NCBI RefSeq assembly: GCF_017431965.1
Contig: NZ_JAFRKB010000035.1
Coordinates: 1 to 38,225 of the forward strand
Reading direction: 5' to 3'
Source: Methanobrevibacter sp.
GTDB lineage: Archaea; Methanobacteriota; Methanobacteria; Methanobacteriales; Methanobacteriaceae
Length of the DNA: 38,225 bases
In this document: positions 26,217 through 34,142 of the stretch, one piece after another
Layout of the letters: every line of letters starts with the position of its first letter
How positions within the stretch are numbered: position 1 is the stretch's first letter
Translations under genes and position numbers: made by a program
The notes under the pieces: model-generated
Told to the model about the DNA's origin: nothing
The model's input: only the letters and a program-made list of their open reading frames with translations
Databases searched by the model: none

Positions 26217-27575
26217 ATGATAGACAGTTATACTAAAACACCAAGACCATTAAGGCACGTTGATGTTGATTATGTCATTGATCAGACAAAATGTGCGCAA
26301 TGTAAGGATAAGCCTTGTCTTAATTCATGTCCAATCGATGCAATTTTTGAGGATGAAGATGATGGATTCATCAAATTAAAAAATACTTGCTTCGGTTGTG
26401 TATTGTGCCGTAATGCTTGCCCATATGATGCAATATCTCTTGATGTGAAAATGGACCCTCCTTTAAAGGAAAATGTTCCAAACATCAACGTAAAATTATG
26501 TAAGGCATGCGGGGCTTGTGTACAGGCATGTAAAAACGGTTCCATTCATATTGTTGCTGATGGAAAACAGGAACCTCACAGTGAAATTGATAAGGACACA
26601 TGTATTCGCTGCGGGTACTGCTTTAGAGTGTGTCCGACTGATGCAATCAAATACGGCCAATTGCTTCCTAAAACCGTTAAGGGAGGTAAGGCCATTGTCG
26701 TCAACCAGGATAAGTGTATCGGATGTATGACTTGTACAAGAGTATGCCCTTCAATGGGTGCAATAAACGTGGCAAGAACAAATAAATTGCCATACATTAA
26801 TCCGGGATACTGTGCCAGATGTGAGGAATGTATGCATTCCTGTCCTTCAACAGCAATCAAGTACTCTTCACGTAAAAAGGCTTATAAGATGTACAGTGAA
26901 ATCAAATCATTTGATATTGTATCCAGCATTGCCGATTATGATATGAAAAGATTGTCCCTTGACTTGATTAGCTTGAATAAGGTTTTGGAAAAAGTAGGCA
27001 AGTCCATTGCTTTGGAATTCAATGACCAACAATTTGAAAATTTCATAGAATACAAGGTAAATGACTTGATGGAAAAAGAGCTGAAAGTCAGTTTGGATTC
27101 CAGTATTGAAATAGATAAGTTTTCAGAATTATTCGGATCTTATCTGATGGACAGAAACATCGAAGTTTATGAAAATAAATGTATTGCTTGCGGGGACTGT
27201 TATAATGTATGTCCTGTCGGAGCAATTAAACAGGATGGTCCAAACCCGATCAGAATCACTGATGATTGCGTATACTGCGGAAAATGTGTTGAACAATGTA
27301 AATTTGATGCTATTGGGGCTTATGATGATTACTTCTATAGTAAAGACACTGATTTGTATTATGCAAGATCATACCTGCATTATCAAAGAAAAGGAGATTT
27401 CTCACTTTCCCAAACAAAATGTCAAGCATGTGCAATTTGTGTCAAAAATTGTCCAACCAATGCATTAACATTAAATGATGATAAAATCGACTTCGATGAG
27501 GAAAAATGCATTTATTGCAGAACTTGTGAGGCAATTTGTCCTTTAGCGGCAATAAGAATTGTTAACTTCAGGTGA
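26217..27575 (+). CDS. ehaQ: Energy-converting hydrogenase A polyferredoxin with ten [4Fe-4S] motifs
   Basis: A 452-residue polyferredoxin. Ten Cys-quartet motifs can be counted, beginning with an unusual wider one (CAQCKDKPCLNSCP) and ending CIYCRTCEAICP. Two lack the usual Pro after the last Cys (CKACGACVQACK and CVYCGKCVEQCK). A Cys-free spacer of about 95 residues separates motifs six and seven. This equals the 10[4Fe-4S] protein described for Eha. The ATG at 26217 is preferred over a GTG at 26208 that overlaps the ehaP stop and lies in the ribosome site GGAGTGAG. Probably a long electron wire to partner enzymes. Confidence 0.94.
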   Translation: MIDSYTKTPRPLRHVDVDYVIDQTKCAQCKDKPCLNSCPIDAIFEDEDDGFIKLKNTCFGCVLCRNACPYDAISLDVKMDPPLKENVPNINVKLCKACGACVQACKNGSIHIVADGKQEPHSEIDKDTCIRCGYCFRVCPTDAIKYGQLLPKTVKGGKAIVVNQDKCIGCMTCTRVCPSMGAINVARTNKLPYINPGYCARCEECMHSCPSTAIKYSSRKKAYKMYSEIKSFDIVSSIADYDMKRLSLDLISLNKVLEKVGKSIALEFNDQQFENFIEYKVNDLMEKELKVSLDSSIEIDKFSELFGSYLMDRNIEVYENKCIACGDCYNVCPVGAIKQDGPNPIRITDDCVYCGKCVEQCKFDAIGAYDDYFYSKDTDLYYARSYLHYQRKGDFSLSQTKCQACAICVKNCPTNALTLNDDKIDFDEEKCIYCRTCEAICPLAAIRIVNFR

Positions 27576-27579
27576 TTGG

Positions 27580-28626
27580 ATGTTTGAAAAATCATTTATT
27601 ACAGATTGTGAAGGCCCATTAACTTTAAATGACAATGCTTTTGAAATGTCAGCCCACTTCATAGAAAATGGGGACCAACTATTTAAAATCCTTAGTTTGT
27701 ATGATGACTATTTGGCAGACATAGTTAAAAAGGAAAATTACAAAGCAGGAAATACTTTAAAATTAATCTTGCCTTTCTTTGTTTGTGAAAACATTAAGAA
27801 TTCTGATTTAATTGATTTTTCTCAAAATAATATCTATGCAGTCAGTGATTCAAAATTCCTTTTAAGCTACTTGAAAAAATCAATGAATACTTATATAGTC
27901 AGTACCAGTTATGGCCAATATATTGAAGCACTCTCCAATTATATGGACTTTCCATTCAAAAACGCGTTTTACACAAAAGTGGATGTAGATGCATTAACAT
28001 TAAATGATGAAGAAATGGAAAAAATCGCTGATTTCAAACAGAAGATATTGGACAATCCTGAAGATTATGAACTGTTTGATGAAATTTTCTTTTCAGAAAT
28101 TCCAAAAATGGGCATTTACAGTGAAATTGAAAAAATAAATGTTGTCGGCGGCGAAGGCAAAAAATTAGCTATTGACGAAATAATTGGAAGGGATAAAATC
28201 AATGTCGGTGAAATTCTCTACATCGGGGACAGCATTACTGATGTGGAACCTCTTGAATTTGCTAGAAAGAATAATGGCATCAGCATTTCATTCAATGGAA
28301 ATGAATATCCTCTAAATGTTGCTGAAATAGCTATTGTTTCCCCAAGTGCAGTTGCAACCTGTGTAATCGCGAACATATATTCAAACACTGACAAAAATAA
28401 TGTTTTGACATTTATAGATGAGTATAATGATTGTAAAAATTTAAGGGAACTATTTGAAAAATATGGTGTTGATTTGGAAATTAAAGATAAATTCTTTGAT
28501 GTTTTCAGCAGCGGAGAATATCCGATAATCAAAGTTATTGATGATGAAAATTATGAAGATATCCTAAAGGTAAGCAAAGACATGCGAAATAATATTCGCG
28601 GTGAGGATATCGGAGGATTAGGTTAA
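27580..28626 (+). CDS. ehaR: Energy-converting hydrogenase A subunit R, HAD-superfamily protein
   Basis: A 348-residue soluble protein with a haloacid dehalogenase-type core. Motif I near the N-terminus reads [13 protein letters not shown], keeping the nucleophile Asp but with Glu instead of Asp two residues later. [19 protein letters not shown] is a good motif IV, and the region between contains a probable cap. The start at 27580 follows GGTGATT, which overlaps the ehaQ stop. A phosphatase or phosphotransfer role is possible, but the substrate and its reason for being in a hydrogenase operon are unknown. Named by operon position as one of the four soluble Eha-specific subunits. Confidence 0.82.
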   Translation: MFEKSFITDCEGPLTLNDNAFEMSAHFIENGDQLFKILSLYDDYLADIVKKENYKAGNTLKLILPFFVCENIKNSDLIDFSQNNIYAVSDSKFLLSYLKKSMNTYIVSTSYGQYIEALSNYMDFPFKNAFYTKVDVDALTLNDEEMEKIADFKQKILDNPEDYELFDEIFFSEIPKMGIYSEIEKINVVGGEGKKLAIDEIIGRDKINVGEILYIGDSITDVEPLEFARKNNGISISFNGNEYPLNVAEIAIVSPSAVATCVIANIYSNTDKNNVLTFIDEYNDCKNLRELFEKYGVDLEIKDKFFDVFSSGEYPIIKVIDDENYEDILKVSKDMRNNIRGEDIGGLG

Positions 28627-28646
28627 ATTTAATTGAAGGTAATAGA

Positions 28647-29537
28647 ATGAGTTATGAAAAAGTACAGGATACATTTTTTGAAGCTTTTGAAGGAAAATGT
28701 GTAAGAGCCTTGATTACAGGACCAAACGAAAAGATTGTAAAAAGGGCAGCTTATGATTCAACTTCCACTCCAAGTGCCGTAATCGGCAGGGTGGAAGGTG
28801 GAGTTGAGGGATTTTTAGATAAGAATGAAACTCCTGATGGCAGATGCGGTGCCGTTGTACAATACTGGTTGGATGGGGATGATGTGGATAAGTTCGCATT
28901 CGAATTATCCTACAGATTGAGGCAGGACGTTTTAGTTAAACCGTTTACACGCATATTTGATTATTCCACATCAAGCAATGATGAATATATCGAAATGATG
29001 GATATTGTAGGTCATTGCGGTGACGGCTATGAATGGATTGTCGAAGAGTACGGCAGAAGAATGATAAATGTCCCAATTGCAGTTCCTGATTTTCAAATTG
29101 AAGAAAAATTCAGATTAAACGATGGAATCATGGGCGGAAACTTCTGGTATTTATGTTCAACTCAAGAAGCGGTTCTTGATGCTGGTGATGCCATAATCGA
29201 TGCAATTATGGATGTTGAAGGAGCCACCACTCCGTTCGATATTTGTTCTGCAGCTTCAAAGCCGGAAACAAACTATCCGGAAATAGGTCCTACAACAAAT
29301 CATGTTTACTGTCCTTCATTGAAGGAGTCTTTAGGTGAGGAATCTAAAGTTCCTGAAGGCGTCAATTATATTCCTGAAGTTGTTATTAATGCAATCGATG
29401 AGGAATCAATGAATAAAGCTATTAAGGCAGGTATTGATGCTGCTTTGGAGTTTGAAGATGTAATTTGCATATCTGCAGGTAATTTCGGAGGAAAACTTGG
29501 AGATAAAAATGTTAATCTATTAGATATTTTAAAGTAA
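28647..29537 (+). CDS. ehaS: Formylmethanofuran:tetrahydromethanopterin formyltransferase-like subunit S
   Basis: A 296-residue protein of full Ftr length and fold type. [29 protein letters not shown] and SRPGNF-like segments correspond to family positions (here [21 protein letters not shown]), and [10 protein letters not shown] also fits. The canonical enzyme moves the formyl group from formylmethanofuran to tetrahydromethanopterin in the second step of CO2 reduction. A copy inside the hydrogenase operon is probably a paralogue of the housekeeping gene, which is not in this window; whether it is catalytically active cannot be judged here. The symbol follows operon position. Confidence 0.82.
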   Translation: MSYEKVQDTFFEAFEGKCVRALITGPNEKIVKRAAYDSTSTPSAVIGRVEGGVEGFLDKNETPDGRCGAVVQYWLDGDDVDKFAFELSYRLRQDVLVKPFTRIFDYSTSSNDEYIEMMDIVGHCGDGYEWIVEEYGRRMINVPIAVPDFQIEEKFRLNDGIMGGNFWYLCSTQEAVLDAGDAIIDAIMDVEGATTPFDICSAASKPETNYPEIGPTTNHVYCPSLKESLGEESKVPEGVNYIPEVVINAIDEESMNKAIKAGIDAALEFEDVICISAGNFGGKLGDKNVNLLDILK

Positions 29538-29546
29538 GGTTTTAGA

Positions 29547-30497
29547 ATGGAAATTTATGATAATGATCTTAATGCGGAAATAATAGGATTTGGAGCATTG
29601 AATGTGGATAAGCTCTATTCAGTTGATAAAATTGTTTCCCATGATGAGGAAAGCTTTATCAAAAGCGAAACTGACACACCAGGAGGTTCTGCAGCAAATA
29701 CTATTGTGGGGCTGTCCAGGTTGGGTTGTTCAACATCAATCATAGGAAAAATAGCTGAAGATGAGGACGGTGATTTGATAGAGTATAATCTGGCCATCAA
29801 CGGTGTTTTCACAAACAACCTAATTTATTCACAAACCGGTTCGACAGGAAAATGCATCGGTTTTGTTGATAAGGATGGTGAGAGATGCCTTTACATATCT
29901 CCGGGAGTAAATGATGAGATAAAAATTGGCGAGATAAACCCGTTAAATATTATGAGATGTAAAATAATGCACTACACATCCTTTGTCGGCGATTCATTTA
30001 AAACTCAGATTGAACTTTTGGAAAAGCTAAGCAGAGAAACTCTCTTAAGCTTTGATCCTGGAATGTTATATGTCGAAAAAGGATTTGATGAGTTAAGGCC
30101 AATTCTTGAGAGAACTGATATACTGCTTATCAATGAGCCTGAATTAAGATTATTATGTAATAATAATGATGCTGATTTGAAAGAATTAACCGTTGGTCTT
30201 TTGGACTTGGGAATTGATACAGTTGTTGTAAAACAAGGTTCCAAAGGCGCTTTTGCAATAAACAATCGTGAAGAATGTTTTGTTGAAGCATATGAATGTG
30301 ATGTTGTTGACACTACTGGTGCAGGAGATAGTTTCAACAGCGGATTTTTATATTCCTTTTTGAAAGGTTTCAGCCTTGAAAAATCTTGTAGGATAGGAAA
30401 TTGGACAGCCAGCAAAGCCATACAAGGTTTCGGAATGGAAAAGTTTCCTACAGCAAAGGAACTGGAGGAATTCTTTTATATCAATAATGTTTATTAA
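29547..30497 (+). CDS. ehaT: PfkB/ribokinase-family protein, subunit T position
   Basis: A 316-residue sugar/nucleoside kinase-family protein. The N-terminal signature TPGGSAANTIVGLSRLG and the C-terminal DTTGAGDSFNSGF (anion hole and catalytic Asp in GAGD) are both intact, so it should be able to phosphorylate something. DPGMLYVEKGFDEL and LLINEPELRLL are typical internal segments. Substrate unknown; ribose-like sugars, nucleosides or fructose-6-phosphate are family options. It follows ehaS by nine bases and completes the set of twenty genes that match ehaA-T by number and order. Confidence 0.8.
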   Translation: MEIYDNDLNAEIIGFGALNVDKLYSVDKIVSHDEESFIKSETDTPGGSAANTIVGLSRLGCSTSIIGKIAEDEDGDLIEYNLAINGVFTNNLIYSQTGSTGKCIGFVDKDGERCLYISPGVNDEIKIGEINPLNIMRCKIMHYTSFVGDSFKTQIELLEKLSRETLLSFDPGMLYVEKGFDELRPILERTDILLINEPELRLLCNNNDADLKELTVGLLDLGIDTVVVKQGSKGAFAINNREECFVEAYECDVVDTTGAGDSFNSGFLYSFLKGFSLEKSCRIGNWTASKAIQGFGMEKFPTAKELEEFFYINNVY

Positions 30498-30520
30498 ATA
30501 ATTAGTTAGTTGGTAATAAT

Positions 30521-31348
30521 ATGAATGTATCTTTTATAAAACAGATGAAAAACCTTGAACGTGAAGTTCTTTTGAAATCTGTTGAATTAGATGATGATGG
30601 GGATGATTTCCAATTTGAGCTGGAAGATTTCAGCACTGAAGAGGAAATTATCGCTGTTGCACCTAAATGCGTAAGATGTAATACCTGTGTTGAAGCATGT
30701 CCAGTTAATGCAATCGAACCAGCTAATATTTTTAGAATAGCTAAAATAACTGATAAATGTGTTAAATGCGAAATTTGTGTTCAGACATGTCCAATTTCAG
30801 CAATTAAATTAATTTACAACTCAGTTATTTACGACCATGAGGAAGATAGGGATGTCATTGAATATGATTTAAGCAATGTCCGTTCTCCTCATAGGGTAGT
30901 TAGGATGAATAATATTTCAATTGATTATTCAGTTGATAATAATTGGGATGATTGCGCTAATTTATGCCCAACAAATGCATTCACTCTTGAATTTAAAGAG
31001 TTCTTCGATGATTTGAATATGGATTTAGGCATTGAACTAATTGAAGATGAGCTGTATCCATATATTAATGAAAAGATGTGTATTGGATGTGGCGCATGTG
31101 TTGCAATATCACTAAATGACAATGCTGTTGAGCTTGACAGATACATTGGACCTATTGTCCATAGCAGAAACATAGATATTAATCATGAGGCATGTGTAAA
31201 TTGTTATTTGTGTGAAGAAAATTGCCCAACAGGGGCTATTGAATTAGTTGATGGAGAAGTTGTTCTTGACAATGATAAATGTATAAGATGTTTGGAATGT
31301 AGTCATCATTGTCCTGTAGGAGCATTAAAACGTATTGAAATGAAATAA
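30521..31348 (+). CDS. Polyferredoxin downstream of the eha genes
   Basis: A 275-residue iron-sulfur protein. Four complete motifs can be seen: CVRCNTCVEACP, CVKCEICVQTCP, CVNCYLCEENCP and CIRCLECSHHCP. In the middle, a split or degenerate pair (DCANLCP and, after about 40 residues, CIGCGACVAIS lacking the fourth Cys) may together hold one more cluster. The N-terminal 45 residues are acidic and Cys-free. It starts 23 bases after the kinase gene and is probably part of the same transcript. It may be the soluble acceptor that links Eha with formylmethanofuran dehydrogenase or VOR; this is inference. Confidence 0.88.
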   Translation: MNVSFIKQMKNLEREVLLKSVELDDDGDDFQFELEDFSTEEEIIAVAPKCVRCNTCVEACPVNAIEPANIFRIAKITDKCVKCEICVQTCPISAIKLIYNSVIYDHEEDRDVIEYDLSNVRSPHRVVRMNNISIDYSVDNNWDDCANLCPTNAFTLEFKEFFDDLNMDLGIELIEDELYPYINEKMCIGCGACVAISLNDNAVELDRYIGPIVHSRNIDINHEACVNCYLCEENCPTGAIELVDGEVVLDNDKCIRCLECSHHCPVGALKRIEMK

Positions 31349-31363
31349 ATTTGGGGTTTGATT

Positions 31364-31999
31364 ATGAGAGCAAAAGAATTAATGGACAAAAATTTTGTAT
31401 ATTTGAACTGTGATGACAGTGTTGTGGAAGTATCAAAAGTAATGGAAGAAATTAGACGTTTTACCTGTCCTGTTGTAAATGACAATAAGCAATTGGTAGG
31501 ATGGATAACTTCTTTTGACATTACTCGCGGATTAAGAGAAGGCAATGAAAAGATTTCAGAAATTATGAGTGGTTATGATGAAGTCGCAACCGTTCATGAA
31601 GAGGATCCTGCAAGAAAGGCAGTTATCTTAACAGCAAACAACAAATTCGTTACAGTTCCTGTTGTAAATGATGACAATCAGGTAATCGGTATGGTCCGTG
31701 CTTGTGATATAGTGGAATTATTATCCGATTTATATGATATTAAAGTTGAAAACTTATACAAGGCAATGCAAAACCAACTAAAAGGCGTAACTTGGGAAGA
31801 ATTAATGGCTGCATCTGCTTTGGTATCTACAAAAACTACTGGTGTAAAGATTTCACCTGAAGAATATGAAGCAAACATTACCGATTCGACTTTTGGTGAA
31901 GCAATTTGGGCAACTGGTGGTTTGGAAAAATTCTTTGCAGGTTTGATTTCTGTAGGTGAAATGGTTATTGCTCGCCGTGTTGGCAGGGCAAGAAAATAA
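31364..31999 (+). CDS. Protein with paired CBS domains and a C-terminal domain of unknown function
   Basis: A 211-residue protein. The ATG at 31364 (MRAKELMDKNFVYL) is preferred over a TTG at 31358; GGGG lies just before. Residues 1-60 and 65-125 are two CBS domains (VVNDNKQLVGWITSFDITRG and VVNDDNQVIGMVRACDIVEL), which usually bind adenylates or other nucleotides as energy sensors. The remaining 85 residues (WEELMAASALVSTKTTGVK to the basic end VIARRVGRARK) match no domain I recognise. Its place right behind the hydrogenase and ferredoxin genes suggests regulation of these by adenylate charge; inference. Confidence 0.85.
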   Translation: MRAKELMDKNFVYLNCDDSVVEVSKVMEEIRRFTCPVVNDNKQLVGWITSFDITRGLREGNEKISEIMSGYDEVATVHEEDPARKAVILTANNKFVTVPVVNDDNQVIGMVRACDIVELLSDLYDIKVENLYKAMQNQLKGVTWEELMAASALVSTKTTGVKISPEEYEANITDSTFGEAIWATGGLEKFFAGLISVGEMVIARRVGRARK

Positions 32000-32014
32000 A
32001 TCTGAAATGATATT

Positions 32015-33010
32015 ATGAGAGATTATAGCGAATATCAAGATAAAACTATTCTTGTAACTGGTGGTGCGGGTTGTGTTGGCAGTAATTTAACACGCAAATT
32101 CGCCGATTTGGGTGCCGAAAAGGTAATTATTTTAGACAATCTTTCTTCAGCCTACACTTGGAATATTGCTGAGAGAGATAATATAGAATTCATTCAGGGA
32201 GATATATTGGATGATGCCGTTTTAAAAAGGGTATTTAAACAAAAGCCCGATTATGTTTATCACTTGGCAGCACATTTCGCAAATCAAAACAGCGTTGACA
32301 ACCCGGAAAAGGATTTAATGGTAAATGGTATAGGAATCTTAAAAGTTTTACAGTATGCTCAGTTGGCTGGTGTTGACAGGTTCGTTTACTCATCATCCGG
32401 ATGCGGAGTGTATGGCCTCGAATCAAAAATGCCATTCGAAGAGCATGACATATCAATTTCTCTCCACACCCCTTACCAAGTAACCAAATTGCTTGGTGAA
32501 CTTTACACTAACTACTTCCACAATTTATATGATATGGATATTGTAAACGCAAGATTCTTTAATGTTTTTGGACCGGGGGAAGTTCCGGGAAAATACAGGA
32601 ATGTAATTCCGAATTTCATGTATTGGTCTAAAAATGGGCTGGCTCTTCCAATTACAGGAGATGGTTCTGAAACAAGAGACTGGACTTTTGTAGAGGATAT
32701 ATGTGATGGATTAATAGCTATGGGCATTGAAGAGGAAGCTATTGGTGAAGCAATTAACTTAGGTTCCGGAAAGGATCACAAAGTCATCGACATGGCGAAT
32801 AAAGTAAATGCATTAACTGGAAACGAAGCAGGTATTAAATATGTCGCTCGCCGTGATTGGGATGCTAAAACTAAATTGCTATCTTCAATTGAAAAAGCGA
32901 AGGATATCCTAGGATATGCTCCAAAGGTCTCATTTGATGATGGGCTTGAAAAAACTCATGATTGGTTCTGTGAAAATTGGGAAAACATTCAAAAATCAGC
33001 TGAGTTTTAA
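32015..33010 (+). CDS. NAD-dependent epimerase/dehydratase
   Basis: A 331-residue extended short-chain dehydrogenase. VTGGAGCVGSNLTRKF binds the dinucleotide, SSSGCGVYG and YQVTK carry the Ser and Tyr/Lys of the active site, and NVFGPGEVPGKYRNVIPNF and DGSETRDWTFVEDI are typical of sugar-nucleotide epimerases. The likely role is making a UDP- or dTDP-sugar for surface glycans or glycosylation. It starts 15 bases after the CBS gene and is followed by a terminator, so it probably closes the eha transcript. Different from, and not obviously a recent copy of, the epimerase at 16832. Confidence 0.9.
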   Translation: MRDYSEYQDKTILVTGGAGCVGSNLTRKFADLGAEKVIILDNLSSAYTWNIAERDNIEFIQGDILDDAVLKRVFKQKPDYVYHLAAHFANQNSVDNPEKDLMVNGIGILKVLQYAQLAGVDRFVYSSSGCGVYGLESKMPFEEHDISISLHTPYQVTKLLGELYTNYFHNLYDMDIVNARFFNVFGPGEVPGKYRNVIPNFMYWSKNGLALPITGDGSETRDWTFVEDICDGLIAMGIEEEAIGEAINLGSGKDHKVIDMANKVNALTGNEAGIKYVARRDWDAKTKLLSSIEKAKDILGYAPKVSFDDGLEKTHDWFCENWENIQKSAEF

Positions 33011-33018
33011 TTTACTTT

Positions 33019-33056
33019 TGTGGAAGGGAATAAGACTTTCCACACAATTATTTTTA
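33019..33056 (+). terminator. Terminator of the eha-ferredoxin-CBS-epimerase gene run
   Basis: TGTGGAA (33019-33025) pairs with TTCCACA (33038-33044), plus a G-T pair inside. A T-rich stretch follows at about 33047-33056. It is the first clear hairpin after the ehaA promoter on this strand. Confidence 0.6.
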
Positions 33057-33060
33057 TAAA
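33053..33060 (+). promoter_or_regulatory. TATA box of the amidohydrolase gene
   Basis: TTTATAAA about 60 bases ahead of the ATG at 33119, with GGCGGT (33104-33109) as ribosome site. It overlaps the T-tract of the terminator. Confidence 0.5.
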
Positions 33061-33118
33061 TGAGTAATGACTTAATTTTAGTATTGATTAAGTTTTCATT
33101 AAAGGCGGTACATTAAAT

Positions 33119-33916
33119 ATGCAAAAAGTTATAAATTCACATTGTCATATCTATCCTGAAAAAATTGCCTCAAGGGCGGTTATGGGAATTAGGGATTTTT
33201 ATGATTTGGACATGTCATTAACAGGCAGGATTGATGACCTTATAGAAGATGGAAATAAGGTCGGTGTTGTACATTATTTGGTTCACTCCGTTGCAACAAC
33301 TCCGAAACAGGTAAAATCAATTAACGAATTCATTGGTGAAGTTGTAAATGACAATCCAGATATTTTTTCCGGTTTTGGAACACTTCACCCCGATAGTGAA
33401 GATATTGAAGGTGACTTAGAACATTTATTAAGTTTAGGTCTTAAAGGCGTAAAATTACATCCTGATTTTCAGCAATTTGCTTTAAATGAGGAGAGGGCAT
33501 TCAAACTTGGTGAGGTAATTAATAATGGCAATGTTCCAGTTTTAATTCATTGCGGAGATTACAGATACAATTATTCCAATCCCGAACAATTAAAGCCATT
33601 TCTTGAGAAATTTCCAGATATGCAGGTTATTGGAGCTCATTTTGCGGGATGGAGCGTATGGGCGCAAGCTACTGAAGAGCTTGCGGGAACACCAAATTTA
33701 TATGTTGATTTAAGTTCCAGCCTTTATGCATTATCTTCCGAGGATGCCAACAAATTTATTCATGCATATGGTGTAGATAAGGTATTATGGGGTACAGATT
33801 ATCCGATGTGGGAATCTGAAAGCGAAATGGAGTTATTCCATAAGATAGGTCTTACAAAAGAAGAAGAAAACATGATCCTTTATGAAAATTCCGCAAAAAT
33901 TCTTGGCTTGAAATAA
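33119..33916 (+). CDS. Amidohydrolase-family TIM-barrel metalloenzyme
   Basis: A 265-residue protein of the amidohydrolase-2 type. Metal-ligand and barrel motifs appear in order: NSHCHIYP near the start (HxH), GVKLHPDFQQF, VLIHCGDYRY, VIGAHFAGWS and WGTDYPMWE with the catalytic Asp. Members are hydrolases or decarboxylases of small carboxylic or amide compounds; the substrate cannot be read. Soluble, no signal peptide. It stands alone with its own promoter between the eha terminator and the uracil operon. Confidence 0.88.
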   Translation: MQKVINSHCHIYPEKIASRAVMGIRDFYDLDMSLTGRIDDLIEDGNKVGVVHYLVHSVATTPKQVKSINEFIGEVVNDNPDIFSGFGTLHPDSEDIEGDLEHLLSLGLKGVKLHPDFQQFALNEERAFKLGEVINNGNVPVLIHCGDYRYNYSNPEQLKPFLEKFPDMQVIGAHFAGWSVWAQATEELAGTPNLYVDLSSSLYALSSEDANKFIHAYGVDKVLWGTDYPMWESESEMELFHKIGLTKEEENMILYENSAKILGLK

Positions 33917-34110
33917 ATTGGCTAAAGAATTTTTTACTTTTTTTCGATGTAAAGCAAAGTATTTTATAATTTTATTCAGATATATATTATTAATCAAAAT
34001 TGTTAAAAAATATTTTGAAGTTATATTTGAAAATATTTAGATAAATCTGATTTATTTAGTATATTATTCAATAAGATTTCAAGGGATATTTATTATTCTT
34101 TTTAATAATT

Positions 34111-34142
34111 TGTGATAAATATTGGTTTTTTGTGATAAATAT
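34111..34142 (+). repeat. 20-bp tandem duplication spanning the uraA ribosome site
   Basis: TGTGATAAATAT occurs at 34111-34122 and again at 34131-34142, where it ends in the uraA ATG. Both copies carry the GTGAT ribosome site. The second copy differs by one missing T (ATATTGG against ATATGG). The rest of 33917-34110 is AT-rich and holds no other signal I can support. Confidence 0.7.

Noticed and set aside
25183..27575. CRISPR-like periodicity in the polyferredoxin genes
   Set aside because: The repeats are codon-level Cys motifs within proteins, not direct DNA repeats with spacers.
17877..30497. Energy-converting hydrogenase B (Ehb) instead of A
   Set aside because: Gene count and order, the 6- and 10-cluster polyferredoxins directly after the large subunit, and the Ftr-like and kinase genes fit Eha; Ehb has 17 genes in another arrangement.
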